A stretch of 64,000 bases of DNA from CALAED01 sp035765195 (GCA_035765195.1 DASTYC010000027.1:57428-121427), one strand, 5' to 3'. Counted from the first letter of the stretch, positions 16,723 through 25,693 are shown. A program made the numbers and translations. The notes: generated by a model not told the origin, from the sequence alone.

Positions 16723-17733
16723 GTGGCTGTGACGCTCAGTGATGTCGCCCAGGCCGCGGGCGTGCATCCCGGTACCGCGTCCCGTGCGCTCAATCCGGCC
16801 ACACGGTCCCGCGTCTCACCGGCCACCGCGCGCCGGGTGCTCGCGGCCGCGAGCCGCCTCGGCTACCTGCCCAACTCGCTGGCCCGTGGTCTGCGCACCC
16901 GCCGCTCCTACACGGTGGGGATCATGATCCCCGATCTGACCAACCCGCTCTTCCCTCCGATCGTGCGCGGCGTCGACGAGGTGCTCGGACCGGCCGGCTA
17001 CAGCGGCCTCGTCGCCAACACCGACAACGACCAGACCCGCGAGGAGCTGCTGTTCGCGGCGCTGCGCTCCCGGCAGGCCGACGGCTTCATCGTGGCGACG
17101 GCGCACCGCGAGCACGCGCTGCTCGATCGGATGGCCGAGGCTGAGGTCCCCATGGTGCTGGTGAACCGCACCACCGAGAACCGCGCGATCCCGGCCGTGG
17201 TGCCCGACGAGGCGGCCGGCATCCGTACGGTCGTGCGCCGGCTGGCGGCGCTCGGGCACCGGCGGATCGCCCACCTCGCCGGGCCCCAGATCCTGTCCAC
17301 CGGGCACGGCCGCTACCGGGCCTACCTCGACGCGATGGCCGGGCAGCGGCTCGAGCCGGGTCCCGTCGCGTTCGCCGACGGGTTCACCGAGGCGGCGGGC
17401 CGGGCCGCCGGCGGCGAGCTGCTCGCCGCCCGCCCCCGGCCGACCGCCGTGGTGGCCGGCAACGACCTGCTGGCGATCGGCCTGCTGGACCTGCTCCAGG
17501 AGGCCGGCCTCGACTGCCCCGGCGACGTCTCCGTCGTGGGGTTCAACGACCATCCGATGCTGGCGCGCATGGCCACGCCGCTGACGACGGTACGGATTCC
17601 GCAGCGCGAGATCGGCGCGGAGGCGGCCAGGCTGCTGCTCGACCTGCTGACCGAGCCGGGCCCGGCGAAAATGCTGCTGCTGCCGACCCAATTGATCGAA
17701 CGCGCGTCCACCGCGCCGCCGCCCGCCCGCTGA
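16723..17733 (+). CDS. LacI-family transcriptional regulator
   Basis: 336 residues from GTG 16723; GTG 16729 is equally possible and no Shine-Dalgarno is visible, so the mRNA may be leaderless. The N-terminal helix-turn-helix (LSDVAQAAGVHPGTASRALN) and hinge (RLGYLPNSLARGLRTRRS) are followed by the periplasmic-binding-protein-like effector domain: VGIMIPDLTNPLFPPIVRGV, GFIVATAHREH, then AVVAGNDLLAIGLLDLLQEAG and DVSVVGFNDHPML. It is divergent from the liv operon, with two matching operators in the shared region, so it most likely represses that operon and itself. The inducer is unknown. Confidence 0.92.
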   Translation: MAVTLSDVAQAAGVHPGTASRALNPATRSRVSPATARRVLAAASRLGYLPNSLARGLRTRRSYTVGIMIPDLTNPLFPPIVRGVDEVLGPAGYSGLVANTDNDQTREELLFAALRSRQADGFIVATAHREHALLDRMAEAEVPMVLVNRTTENRAIPAVVPDEAAGIRTVVRRLAALGHRRIAHLAGPQILSTGHGRYRAYLDAMAGQRLEPGPVAFADGFTEAAGRAAGGELLAARPRPTAVVAGNDLLAIGLLDLLQEAGLDCPGDVSVVGFNDHPMLARMATPLTTVRIPQREIGAEAARLLLDLLTEPGPAKMLLLPTQLIERASTAPPPAR

Positions 17734-17793
17734 GCGGCCGCACGGGATTCGGCGGTCAATGAGGACGCTTTTGGCTAAAGGGCACGAACGCCG

Positions 17794-17822
17794 TTGACGG
17801 GGGTGCCGACGCAGCCTATTTT
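17794..17822 (+). promoter_or_regulatory. Promoter of the phosphotriesterase operon
   Basis: TTGACG (17794-17799), a 17-nt spacer, then TATTTT (17817-17822). This is the clearest consensus-like promoter on the + strand of the window. The predicted start at about 17829 coincides with the first base of a 16-bp palindrome. Confidence 0.7.
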
Positions 17823-17828
17823 GCCTGA

Positions 17829-17844
17829 TACCGACCGGTCGGTA
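17829..17844. promoter_or_regulatory. Perfect 16-bp palindrome, TetR-type operator
   Basis: TACCGACCGGTCGGTA is its own reverse complement. The core ACCGACCGGTCGGT is a familiar TetR-family operator form. It starts at the predicted +1 and ends 12 nt before the ATG at 17857, so a bound repressor would block initiation. No TetR-family gene is present in the window, so the cognate regulator must be encoded elsewhere. Confidence 0.7.
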
Positions 17845-17856
17845 TGGGAGACCCGG

Positions 17857-18840
17857 ATGCCACAAGTTGAGACTGTCGCCGGCCCCGTGGACGTGGCCGA
17901 GCTCGGCTCGACGCTCATGCACGAGCACGTCTTCGTGCTGTCCACCGAATACGTGCAGAACTACGGTGCCGGCAAGTGGTGGGACGAGGAGGAACGGGTC
18001 GCGGACGCGGTCGCGAAGCTGCGTGAACTGACGGCCCGCGGCATCTCCACCATCGTCGATCCCACCGTGTGGGGACTGGGCCGGTATATCCCGCGCATTC
18101 AGCGGATCGCACAACAGGTCCCCGGCCTCAACATCATTGTCGCGACCGGTCTCTACACCTACAACGACATTCCGTTCCAGCTGATCCACCGCGGACCGGG
18201 CACGATTCTCGGCGGTCCCGAACCGCTGGTCGGCGAGTTCATCCGGGACATCGTGGAGGGCATCGGGGCCACCGGGGTGAAGGCCGCGCTGCTCAAGTGC
18301 TGTGTCGAGGAGCAGGGGCTCACGCCGGGCGTCGAGCGCGTCGCCCGCTCGGTCGCCGCGGCGCATCGCGAGACCGGCACGCCGATCACCGTCCACACCT
18401 CGAGCCCGGCCCAGACGGGCCGCCTGGCGCTCGACCTGTTCACGAAGGAGGGCGCCGACCTCAGCAAGATCGTCGTCGGTCACGCCGGCGACAGCAACGA
18501 CCTCGACTACCTGATGGCATTGGCCGACACCGGGGCGACCCTGGGCATGGACCGCTTCGGCGTCGACGTGCTCAACCCCACCGCCGACCGGGTGCGCACC
18601 ATCGCCGCGCTGTGCGAGCGCGGCTACGCCGACCGGATGGTGCTCAGCCACGATGCCAGCTGCTACATGGACTGGTTCGGCCCCGATCCGGCGGTAGTCG
18701 ATTCGGTGGCGCCCAACTGGAACTTCCGGCACATCAGCGACGACGTGCTGCCCGCGCTGCGCGAACAGGGGGTCACCGACGCGCAGCTCGACCAGATGCT
18801 CGTCGAGAACCCCAAGCGATACTTCTCGAAGGTGAGCTGA
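17857..18840 (+). CDS. Phosphotriesterase-family metal hydrolase (possible lactonase)
   Basis: 327 residues from ATG 17857, preceded by GGGAG at 17846-17850. It is an amidohydrolase-fold enzyme with a binuclear metal site: HEH at 22-24 (STLMHEHVF), Lys147 in ALLKCCVEEQG as the likely carboxylated bridging lysine, His in ITVHTSS and VGHAGDSND, and the catalytic Asp in LSHDAS. Bacterial members hydrolyse lactones or, less often, organophosphate triesters; the natural substrate is unknown here. It leads a four-gene operon with a Liv-type binding protein (3-nt gap), a secreted hydrolase and an oxidoreductase, under the TetR-type operator. Confidence 0.88.
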   Translation: MPQVETVAGPVDVAELGSTLMHEHVFVLSTEYVQNYGAGKWWDEEERVADAVAKLRELTARGISTIVDPTVWGLGRYIPRIQRIAQQVPGLNIIVATGLYTYNDIPFQLIHRGPGTILGGPEPLVGEFIRDIVEGIGATGVKAALLKCCVEEQGLTPGVERVARSVAAAHRETGTPITVHTSSPAQTGRLALDLFTKEGADLSKIVVGHAGDSNDLDYLMALADTGATLGMDRFGVDVLNPTADRVRTIAALCERGYADRMVLSHDASCYMDWFGPDPAVVDSVAPNWNFRHISDDVLPALREQGVTDAQLDQMLVENPKRYFSKVS

Positions 18841-18843
18841 GTC

Positions 18844-20175
18844 ATGATGAAACGACCCCGGGTACTTGGCGTCGTCGCCGCGGGCGCGGCGCTCGCCCTC
18901 GCCGCCGCCGGCTGCGGTGGCGGCGGATCGGACGACGAAGGCGGGGCCAACCGCGCGTCGGCGCCCGGCGTCACCGCCACGACGGTGACGATCGGCAGCC
19001 ACCAGCCGCTGACGGGGCCGGCCGCGCCCGGCTACAGCGAGATCTCCGCCGCCGCGAAGGCGTACTTCGACTACGTGAACGCCAACGGCGGCGTGCACGG
19101 CCGCAAGATCATCTACAAGTACGTGGACGACGTCTACAACCCCACCCAGACCGTGGACGTCGTGCACAAGCTGGTGCTCCAGGACAAGGTCTTCGCGATC
19201 TTCAACGGCCTCGGCACGCCCACCCACACCAAGGTGGTCGACTACCTGAACGCGCAGCGGGTTCCCGACCTGTTCGTGGCGTCCGGCTGCGGCTGCTGGG
19301 ACCAGCCCAAGACCCACCCGTACACGTTCGGCTGGCAGACCGACTACATCCGCGAGGGCAAGATCCTCGGCCAGCACATCAGGCAGACCATGCCCGGCAA
19401 GAAGGTCGCCTACTTCTACCAGAACGACGACTTCGGCCAGGACGGCGTCAAGGGTCTCGACAAGCAGATTCCGGCGAGCCAGGTCGTCGCCCGGCAGAGC
19501 TACCAGCCGGGCAACACCGACATCGGCCCGCAGGCGCAGGCCATCGCCCAGGCGAAGGCCGACGTGGTCGTGCTCTTCACGATTCCCGCCTACACGGCGC
19601 TGTTCCGGCTGGCGCAGCTCAAGCTGAACTCCAAGGCCCAGCTGGTGATCAGCAACGTGGGCTCCGACCCGACCACGCTGACCGGGCTGCTGGAGAACTT
19701 CGCCAAGCAGGCCGGCACCAAGCTCGAGGGCAACCCGCTGATCCAGGGCATCATCACCGACTCCTACGGCACCCCGATCGGCGACACCTCCAACAGCTGG
19801 GTGCAGCTGTTCACGAAGATCCACGACCAGTACATCCCGAAGCTGCCGCTCGACGGCAACGTCGCGTACGGGTTCGGGGCGGCCTACACGTTCGTGCAGG
19901 CGCTGCAGGCGGCCGGCAAGAACCCGACCCGGCAAGGTCTCGTCCAGGCCGTCGAGAACTCCAAGTTCACCGGACCCGGCCTGGTGCCGTTCGCGTTCAG
20001 CAAGGAATCCCACGCGGGGTACACCGGCGTCCAGATCGGCACGATCAAGGGCAACGCGATCGTGCTCCAAGGTGAGCCGCTTGTCACCGACGACGGTGAC
20101 GGGGCCATCCAGCCCTACACTGAGCCGCAGCCCGCCGCTCCGGGCAACGGCATCCCGCCGGCCCCCGCCGGCTGA
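18844..20175 (+). CDS. Orphan Liv-type substrate-binding lipoprotein
   Basis: 443 residues. The signal peptide (MMKRPRVLGVVAAGAALALA) ends in AAAGC, a lipobox whose Cys would carry the lipid anchor, followed by a Gly/Ser/Asp linker. The mature part starts VTIGSHQPLTGPAAPGYSEI and continues as a two-lobed binding protein (YFDYVNANGGVHGRKIIYKY, VAYFYQNDDFGQDG). The Pro-rich C-terminal tail is unusual. No permease or ATPase gene is next to it, so it must share a transporter encoded elsewhere or serve as a sensor. The start follows the phosphotriesterase stop by 3 nt, so the hydrolase substrate or product is a plausible ligand. Confidence 0.86.
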   Translation: MMKRPRVLGVVAAGAALALAAAGCGGGGSDDEGGANRASAPGVTATTVTIGSHQPLTGPAAPGYSEISAAAKAYFDYVNANGGVHGRKIIYKYVDDVYNPTQTVDVVHKLVLQDKVFAIFNGLGTPTHTKVVDYLNAQRVPDLFVASGCGCWDQPKTHPYTFGWQTDYIREGKILGQHIRQTMPGKKVAYFYQNDDFGQDGVKGLDKQIPASQVVARQSYQPGNTDIGPQAQAIAQAKADVVVLFTIPAYTALFRLAQLKLNSKAQLVISNVGSDPTTLTGLLENFAKQAGTKLEGNPLIQGIITDSYGTPIGDTSNSWVQLFTKIHDQYIPKLPLDGNVAYGFGAAYTFVQALQAAGKNPTRQGLVQAVENSKFTGPGLVPFAFSKESHAGYTGVQIGTIKGNAIVLQGEPLVTDDGDGAIQPYTEPQPAAPGNGIPPAPAG

Positions 20176-20204
20176 ACCGGGGCGGAGAGCCAGGAGAGTT
20201 GACC

Positions 20205-21554
20205 ATGCGTTTAGTCGTCCGTCGTCTCCTTTGTCTGGCGGTCGGCGCCGCCCTCGCGCTCGGCGTGGTCGGCGCCGGCCCGGCGAACTCCGTCGAGCGG
20301 GTCCCCGGCGACCGGCCGCTGCCCGGGTACACCATCAACAACCCGCCGTTGCCGCCGGCGCTGGTCGGCGGCGTGCCCGCGCGCGTGTTGCAGGGCGTCC
20401 ACCGGCACGCGGCGTACGACATCGAGGTGCCGCCGCGGTGGAACGGCGAGCTGGTGATGTGGGCGCACGGCTTCCGCGGCAACAGCACGGTGCTGACGGT
20501 CGACCCGCCCGGGTTCGGGCTGCGGCAACGGCTGCTCGACCAGGGGTACGCGTGGGCCGCCTCGTCGTATTACGCCAACGCCTACGACGTACGGGCGGGG
20601 GTGCTCAGCACGAGCGACCTCGCGTTGCTGTTCCGCCGGCTGGTGCGGCCGCCGCGCCGCACGATGATCGCCGGCGTCTCGATGGGCGGGCACATCATCG
20701 GCCGGTCGATCGAGCAGTTCCCCGGCCTGTACGCGGGCGCGCTGCCGATGTGCGGGGTGCTGGGCGACACCGCCCTGTTCGATTTCTTCCTCGACTACAA
20801 CCTGGTCGCGCAGGCCGTTACGGGCATCCGCGCCTTTCCCCCGCCCGCCGACTATCTGACCAACGCGGTGCCCAGGATGCAGCAGGCCATGGGGCTCGAC
20901 ACGCTGCGGCCGGGCGGCCCGGACACCGCCAACGAGCTCGGCAGGCAGTTCCGGGCGATCGTGATCAACCGGTCCGGCGGGCCGCGGCCCGGCGCCGAGC
21001 AGGCGGTCGCCGTCTGGAAGGACTTCCTGTTCGGGCTCGGCACGCAGGCGACCGGGTCCACGCTCGCGGAGAACCCGGGCGTGCTGGCCACGAACGTCGG
21101 GCGCCGTTACGCGCCGAACGCGCCCGTCGACGTCAACGGCATGGTGCAACGGGTGCCGCCCGCCGATCCGAAGGCCCGGTTCACCACCCGGCTGACCCAG
21201 GTCCCGCGGATCCTCGGCCGGCCGTCGGTCCCTGTGCTGAGCCTGCACGACCTCGGCGATCTGTTCGTTCCGTTCTCGATGGAGCAGGTCTACCGCGCCG
21301 ACGTGAACCGGCACGGCCGCGGCCGCCTCGTCGTGCAGCGCGCCATCCGGGCCGCGCAGCACTGCGAGTTCTCCCCCGTCGAGGCGGGGCGGGCCTGGGA
21401 CGACCTGGCGGCGTGGGTGCACCGCGGCGTCCGCCCGGCGGGCGACGACGTGACCAGGCCGGGTGCGCCCGCGTTCGGCTGCCGCTTCAGCGATCCGGCG
21501 GCGTTCGCGGCCGGCGTCGGCACCCGGCGGCTGTTCCCGGCCTGCCCGGGATGA
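20205..21554 (+). CDS. Secreted alpha/beta-hydrolase
   Basis: 449 residues from ATG 20205, with CAGGAGAG 11-12 nt upstream. A signal peptide covers about 1-30 (RRLLCLAVGAALALGVVGAG). The hydrolase core shows the nucleophile elbow GVSMGGH, an oxyanion-type segment WAHGFRGN, an acid candidate Asp in LHDLGDLFVP and the catalytic His candidate in AAQHCEFS. It probably cleaves an ester or related bond outside the cell, releasing material for the binding protein encoded just upstream. Substrate is unknown. It overlaps the next gene by 4 nt (ATGA). Confidence 0.78.
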   Translation: MRLVVRRLLCLAVGAALALGVVGAGPANSVERVPGDRPLPGYTINNPPLPPALVGGVPARVLQGVHRHAAYDIEVPPRWNGELVMWAHGFRGNSTVLTVDPPGFGLRQRLLDQGYAWAASSYYANAYDVRAGVLSTSDLALLFRRLVRPPRRTMIAGVSMGGHIIGRSIEQFPGLYAGALPMCGVLGDTALFDFFLDYNLVAQAVTGIRAFPPPADYLTNAVPRMQQAMGLDTLRPGGPDTANELGRQFRAIVINRSGGPRPGAEQAVAVWKDFLFGLGTQATGSTLAENPGVLATNVGRRYAPNAPVDVNGMVQRVPPADPKARFTTRLTQVPRILGRPSVPVLSLHDLGDLFVPFSMEQVYRADVNRHGRGRLVVQRAIRAAQHCEFSPVEAGRAWDDLAAWVHRGVRPAGDDVTRPGAPAFGCRFSDPAAFAAGVGTRRLFPACPG

Positions 21555-22522
21555 CGGCCGGGCCCATCAGGTGGGGCATCCTCGGCACCGGCAGGATCGC
21601 CAGGATCTTCGCCGCCGACCTGATGTTGCTGCCTGACCACGAGGTCGCCGCGGTCGGCTCGCGCGCCCCGCACACGGCGGAGGCGTTCGCGGCCGAGTTC
21701 GGGCCGGCCCGGGCGTACGGCACGTACGCCGAGCTCGCGGCCGACGACACGATCGACGTCGTGTACGTGGCGACGCCGCACAGCGGTCATCTCGCCGCGG
21801 CCCGCCAGTGTCTGGAGGCGGGCCGTGCCGTGCTCGTCGAAAAGCCGCTGGCCCCCACCGCGGCCGAGGCGGCCGAACTCGTCGACCTCGCCCGCAAGCG
21901 CCGGCTGTTCCTGCTCGAAGGCATGTGGACCAGGTTCAACCCGCTCATCGTCAAGCTGCGCGAGCTGGTGGCCGACGGGGCGATCGGCGAGGTGACGGCG
22001 GTGTACGCCGACTTTTGCTGGGCGGCCCCGTACGATCCGGCGAGCCGCTTTTGGTCGCCCGACCTGGCCGGCGGCGCGCTGCTCGATCTCGGGGTCTATC
22101 CGCTGTCGTTCACGTCGATGCTGCTGGGCCGCCCCGACACGGTGCACGCGCGGGCGGCGGCGGCGCCCACGGGCGTGGACGCCAACACGGGCATCCTGCT
22201 CGGGTACGACTCCGGCGCGCTCGCCCTGCTGCACTGCGGGCTGACCGCCGAATCGCCGCAGCGGGCGACCGTCGTCGGCACCAAGGGCCGCGTCGAGTTG
22301 CCGCCCGCGTTCTTCCGGCCCACGACGATGACGCTGCACCGGGCGGGCGCCGAGCCCGAGACGTTCGAGCTCGACCTGAAGGGCTACGGCTTCACCTACG
22401 AGGCCGACGAGGTCGCCCGCTGCCTGCGCGCCGGGCTGCAAGAGTCGCCGCACCTGCCGCTGGAGGAGTCGCTCGCCATCTCGCGCACGGTCGACACGAT
22501 CGCCGCCCAACTCCAGCCATAG
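21551..22522 (+). CDS. Gfo/Idh/MocA-family NAD(P)-dependent oxidoreductase
   Basis: 323 residues from ATG 21551. The N-terminal Rossmann domain opens IRWGILGTGRIARIFAADL. The family Lys motif is VLVEKPLAPT, and the C-terminal substrate domain includes LLEGMWTRFNPLI and GGALLDLGVYPLSF, where the conserved His seen in many members is replaced by Tyr (GVYP), as in dihydrodiol-dehydrogenase-like members. It oxidises or reduces a cyclic sugar-like or diol substrate. It is the last gene of the operon and converges with the GT39-like gene only 7 nt away, with no terminator visible between them. Confidence 0.88.
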   Translation: MTAGPIRWGILGTGRIARIFAADLMLLPDHEVAAVGSRAPHTAEAFAAEFGPARAYGTYAELAADDTIDVVYVATPHSGHLAAARQCLEAGRAVLVEKPLAPTAAEAAELVDLARKRRLFLLEGMWTRFNPLIVKLRELVADGAIGEVTAVYADFCWAAPYDPASRFWSPDLAGGALLDLGVYPLSFTSMLLGRPDTVHARAAAAPTGVDANTGILLGYDSGALALLHCGLTAESPQRATVVGTKGRVELPPAFFRPTTMTLHRAGAEPETFELDLKGYGFTYEADEVARCLRAGLQESPHLPLEESLAISRTVDTIAAQLQP

Positions 22523-22529
22523 CGCTGGT

Positions 22530-24146
22530 TCAGGGGGGTGGGGGCGACGGGGTGACGGCGTAGACGTGGACGAGGTCGTCGCGGGTCGCGTAGACCTCGC
22601 GCCAGCCGGGCCGCGGGCGCGGCGGAGCGCCCCACGCCTCGCTCGCCGACTTGCGGCAGAACCCGCATTCGCGGGCGCGCTTGGTGTCGAAGAACAGCAC
22701 GAGGTCGCCCGGCGTGGGAGTGGGGCCGCCGGGCCGGGCGCGCGCGATCGGCGTCCGCCAGGCCAGCCCGCCGTACGGGCCGTACTGATAGAAGCGCAGG
22801 ACGCGGGCGGTATGGCTGTCGGTCCATATCCGCCGTACCTCGGTGTCGTGGTCGGACATCCAGGTGCGGAACGCCGCGAGCGCGCGCTCGCCGCCCGCCG
22901 GCGTGCCCGGGCGGCCCCACCAGTTCGCCGCCGCGGTGCCGGCGGTGCTCGCGGCGACGCCGATCACGAGGACGAGGGGGACGGCGGCGGCGACCGCGCC
23001 CAGGGGCGGGCGGTTCGCTGCCCGGGCGCCGATGCGGTCGCGCAGGAAAAGGCCGATCAGCCAGAGCGCGCCGAGGCCGCCGAGCACGAACGCGGGGAAG
23101 ATCGGGAACCAGTAGCGGATGAGTTGCAGTCGCAGCTTGGGCCGGCTCGGGTCGAGGATGCCGCCGAGCAGGGTGAGCGGCACCCACAGCAGCGCGCCCC
23201 AGGTCACGATCAGGGCGAGCCGCCGCCGCCATAGCAGGCCGCCGACCAACGTGAGCGTGAGCAGCCCCAGCAGCCAGCCGCCTTCCGGGTAGGTGTTGAG
23301 CTTGGCTGGCAGCCGCAGCAGGTAGACGTGGCGGGGCTTGTCGCGGAAGCTCCGGGCGACCTCGGGTGCGACGGGGCCCTCGGCGTGGTTGGTGACGGCG
23401 TTGAAGCGGGCGAGCGGGTTGCCGTACAGCTGCCAGCACAGCAGCGTCTCGCCGAGCGCCAGCACCGCCATCGGCGCGGCCATCCAGGCGAGTCCGCGCC
23501 AGCCCACCCGGCGGTAGAGCACGATCGGGATCAGCGGCCAGACGAACACGATGAATTCGCGGACCAGGTAGGACCAGCCGAGCACGAGGCCGAGCCCGGC
23601 CAGTACCCACCAGCGCGGCTCCAGCCTGCGCCGGCGCAGCGCGAGCGCGATCGACAGCGCGACGGTGAACAGGCCGGCGGCGAACACGTCGGGCAGCGGG
23701 TCGGCGGCGTCGGCGAACACCGGGGTGGTCGCCACGACGACCACGGCGGCGGCGACGCCGACCGGCCGGGAGAACAGTTGTGTGCCGAGCGCGTACGTGC
23801 CGAGCAGCAGTGTGAGCGTGGCCAGAATCGGCACGATGTGGTAGGCCGTCTCGGAGTAGCCGAAGACGGCGATGGCCAGCCGCATCGGTATGATCAGCCC
23901 GAACCTGGTGACCTGGTGGATCACGTTGGTCGTCAGCAGCGGAGCCGGGAACAGCTCCGCCGTGTGCATGTAGTTGACCTGGTCGGAGGGGGTCGGCACG
24001 CGCACGTTCGGGAGCACGACCGCGAGGTAGCCGAGCGTGAGCGCCGCGGGCGTCAGCCTCCTGGTGAGGGTCGGGGTCCGGCGCCGGCCGGGGTGGGTTC
24101 CTGCCGCCGTCTCTTCTGGCGGCCTATCGCGGTGACCGATGAGCAC
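22530..24146 (-). CDS. Polytopic membrane glycosyltransferase-like protein (GT39/ArnT type)
   Basis: About 538 residues if GTG 24146 is the start; an ATG at 24260 falls inside a perfect hairpin and is less likely. About ten to twelve hydrophobic segments begin with AALTLGYLAVVLPN. The first large loop (TPSDQVNYMHTAELF) contains an acidic residue at the position expected for dolichyl/polyprenyl-phosphate-mannose transferases, and the WSYLVREFIVFVWPL block resembles GT39/PMT-type proteins. A C-terminal extracytoplasmic domain (~120 residues) contains Cys-rich ECGFCRK. It likely transfers a sugar from a lipid carrier outside the membrane; acceptor unknown. Confidence 0.65.
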   Translation of the reverse strand: MLIGHRDRPPEETAAGTHPGRRRTPTLTRRLTPAALTLGYLAVVLPNVRVPTPSDQVNYMHTAELFPAPLLTTNVIHQVTRFGLIIPMRLAIAVFGYSETAYHIVPILATLTLLLGTYALGTQLFSRPVGVAAAVVVVATTPVFADAADPLPDVFAAGLFTVALSIALALRRRRLEPRWWVLAGLGLVLGWSYLVREFIVFVWPLIPIVLYRRVGWRGLAWMAAPMAVLALGETLLCWQLYGNPLARFNAVTNHAEGPVAPEVARSFRDKPRHVYLLRLPAKLNTYPEGGWLLGLLTLTLVGGLLWRRRLALIVTWGALLWVPLTLLGGILDPSRPKLRLQLIRYWFPIFPAFVLGGLGALWLIGLFLRDRIGARAANRPPLGAVAAAVPLVLVIGVAASTAGTAAANWWGRPGTPAGGERALAAFRTWMSDHDTEVRRIWTDSHTARVLRFYQYGPYGGLAWRTPIARARPGGPTPTPGDLVLFFDTKRARECGFCRKSASEAWGAPPRPRPGWREVYATRDDLVHVYAVTPSPPPP

Positions 24147-24439
24147 CCGGCACAAACTGCCAGCTCCGCTGCGACGCGACGGTGTCTTCGACGTGACGCC
24201 CGGGTGAACTTCGTGAGGGCGGCGGGGCGGATCGTGGAGGTGCCTTCGCCGGGGGGACATAGCGGAGCCGCCGCGCTCAGCTCCGCTATGTCCCCCCGGC
24301 GAAGGAACTTCTCGGTCGCGCCGCGGCGACCGCGCGTCTGGTTCCCTATTGACCCCTCTAGGTAATCAGTCGAGCACTCGCTGTGTTACAGAATCTCCGA
24401 AGAACATAGAAATTCGCTGGCACGCCGGGCGGCGGGGCG
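24147..24439. other. Non-coding gap with large inverted repeat
   Basis: This 293-bp gap lies between two minus-strand genes. It holds the 26-bp inverted repeat described separately and, at about 24340-24420, a stretch clearly richer in A/T than its surroundings. That stretch could carry a promoter, but I find no well-spaced -35/-10 pair. No credible small gene is seen. Confidence 0.5.
24243..24305. repeat. Perfect 26-bp inverted repeat with 11-nt loop
   Basis: The left arm (24243-24268) and right arm (24280-24305) are exact reverse complements, separated by 24269-24279. The arms begin CCTTCGCCGGGGGG and end GGCGAAGG. On the minus strand the hairpin lies about 135 nt beyond the CoA-transferase stop, so it could be a terminator, though no T-tract follows in either direction. 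A REP-like or mobile-element-derived palindrome is the alternative. Confidence 0.85.
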
Positions 24440-25693
24440 TCATCGGGAGCCGATGACGCCCTCGGCGCGGAGGCCGGCGATCTCGGCGTCGGTCAGGCCG
24501 GACTCGCGGAGCACCCGCGTGGTGTCGGCCCCGAGGACGGGGGCCGGGGCCGGCGGCGGGCCGGCGTCGTCAGCACCGTCGGCGTGGTCGGCGTGGTCGG
24601 CGTGGTCGCGGATCGGCGAGCGCGGGACGGGGTGGCGCCCGATGCCCGGTTGATCGACCTCGCTCAGCAAGGGGCCGCCGGCCGCCGCGCTGAGCGCCTC
24701 GGTGAACGTGCGGTACGGCGCCCACAGCACCGACGTGCGCTCCAGCGCGGCCACCGCCGCGGCGAGCGTCCGTTCGGCGAACCACGGCTCGATGACCGCC
24801 GCGATGGTCTCGCGGTGCCGGTAGCGGTCGGCGTCGGTCGTGAAGTCCGCCGGCAGCAGCCGCTCGAGCCCGGCGAACACCTCGGTGCGGCCGGTCAGCG
24901 CGGCGAGGTCGGCGAAATGCCTGGCCGTCAAGGTCACGACCATGATCCGCCGGTCGTCGGCGGTGGCGAAGTCGCGGGCGAACCCGCCATAGAGGTGGTT
25001 GCCGATCCGCGGCCGCTCGACGCCGTTCACCGCGGCCTCGCCGAGCAGGCCGAGGTTGCCCGCGGTGGCCAGCGCCACGTCGGCGAGCGCGATGCGCAGC
25101 CGCCGGCCCTGCCCAGTGCGGGCGCGGTGCCGGTCGGCGGCCAGGATCGCGATCGCCGCGTACAGCCCGCAGGCGATGTCCCAGGCCGGCAGCACGTGGT
25201 TGACGGGCTCGCGCAGCGACGGGGGGCCGGTCGCCAGCGGGAAGCCGGCCTCGGCGTTGACCGTGTAGTCGACGGCCGGCCGGCCGTCGCGATGGCCCTC
25301 GATGCCGACGTGGATGAGGTCGGGGCGGGCCCTGGCCAGTTCCTCGTACGACGGGCGCGGCGCGTTGGTGAGCACGGTCCCGGCGGCCGCGGCGAGCCGG
25401 GCCACGACCTCCCGCCCGCGCGTGGAACGCAGGTCGACCGTCACCGACCGCTTGCCCTTGTTCAGCCCCGCCCAGTAAAGGCTCTCGCCTGCGGCGGTGA
25501 CCGGCCAGCGCCGGACGTCGGGCGCCCCGCCGAGCGGGTCGACGCGGACGACGTCGGCGCCCAGCTGCGCGAGCGTCATCCCGCCGAGCGGCGCTGCGAC
25601 GAAGCTCGAGATCTCGACGATTCGCAGCCCCGCCAGCGGCGCCGGCGGCGCCGACCGTTCGCCGGCAGGTGTTTCCTCCTCCTCGCTCAGCAT
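24440..25693 (-). CDS. CaiB/BaiF-family (class III) CoA-transferase
   Basis: 417 residues from ATG 25693; the start overlaps the thiolase stop by 7 nt. Class III features are LAGLRIVEISSFVAAPLGGM, LAQLGADVVRVDP, the LNKGKRSVTVDLRS segment and the AWDIACGLYAAIAILAA helix. The usual catalytic Asp (in a GDY or SYDG-type loop) would fall near VDYTVNAEAG but I cannot assign it firmly. It moves CoA between carboxylic acids. A His-Ala-Asp tripeptide repeat (encoded by a 9-bp tandem at about 24578-24604) marks a disordered stretch near the C-terminus. It is the last gene of an acyl-CoA degradation operon. Confidence 0.85.
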   Translation of the reverse strand: MLSEEEETPAGERSAPPAPLAGLRIVEISSFVAAPLGGMTLAQLGADVVRVDPLGGAPDVRRWPVTAAGESLYWAGLNKGKRSVTVDLRSTRGREVVARLAAAAGTVLTNAPRPSYEELARARPDLIHVGIEGHRDGRPAVDYTVNAEAGFPLATGPPSLREPVNHVLPAWDIACGLYAAIAILAADRHRARTGQGRRLRIALADVALATAGNLGLLGEAAVNGVERPRIGNHLYGGFARDFATADDRRIMVVTLTARHFADLAALTGRTEVFAGLERLLPADFTTDADRYRHRETIAAVIEPWFAERTLAAAVAALERTSVLWAPYRTFTEALSAAAGGPLLSEVDQPGIGRHPVPRSPIRDHADHADHADGADDAGPPPAPAPVLGADTTRVLRESGLTDAEIAGLRAEGVIGSR

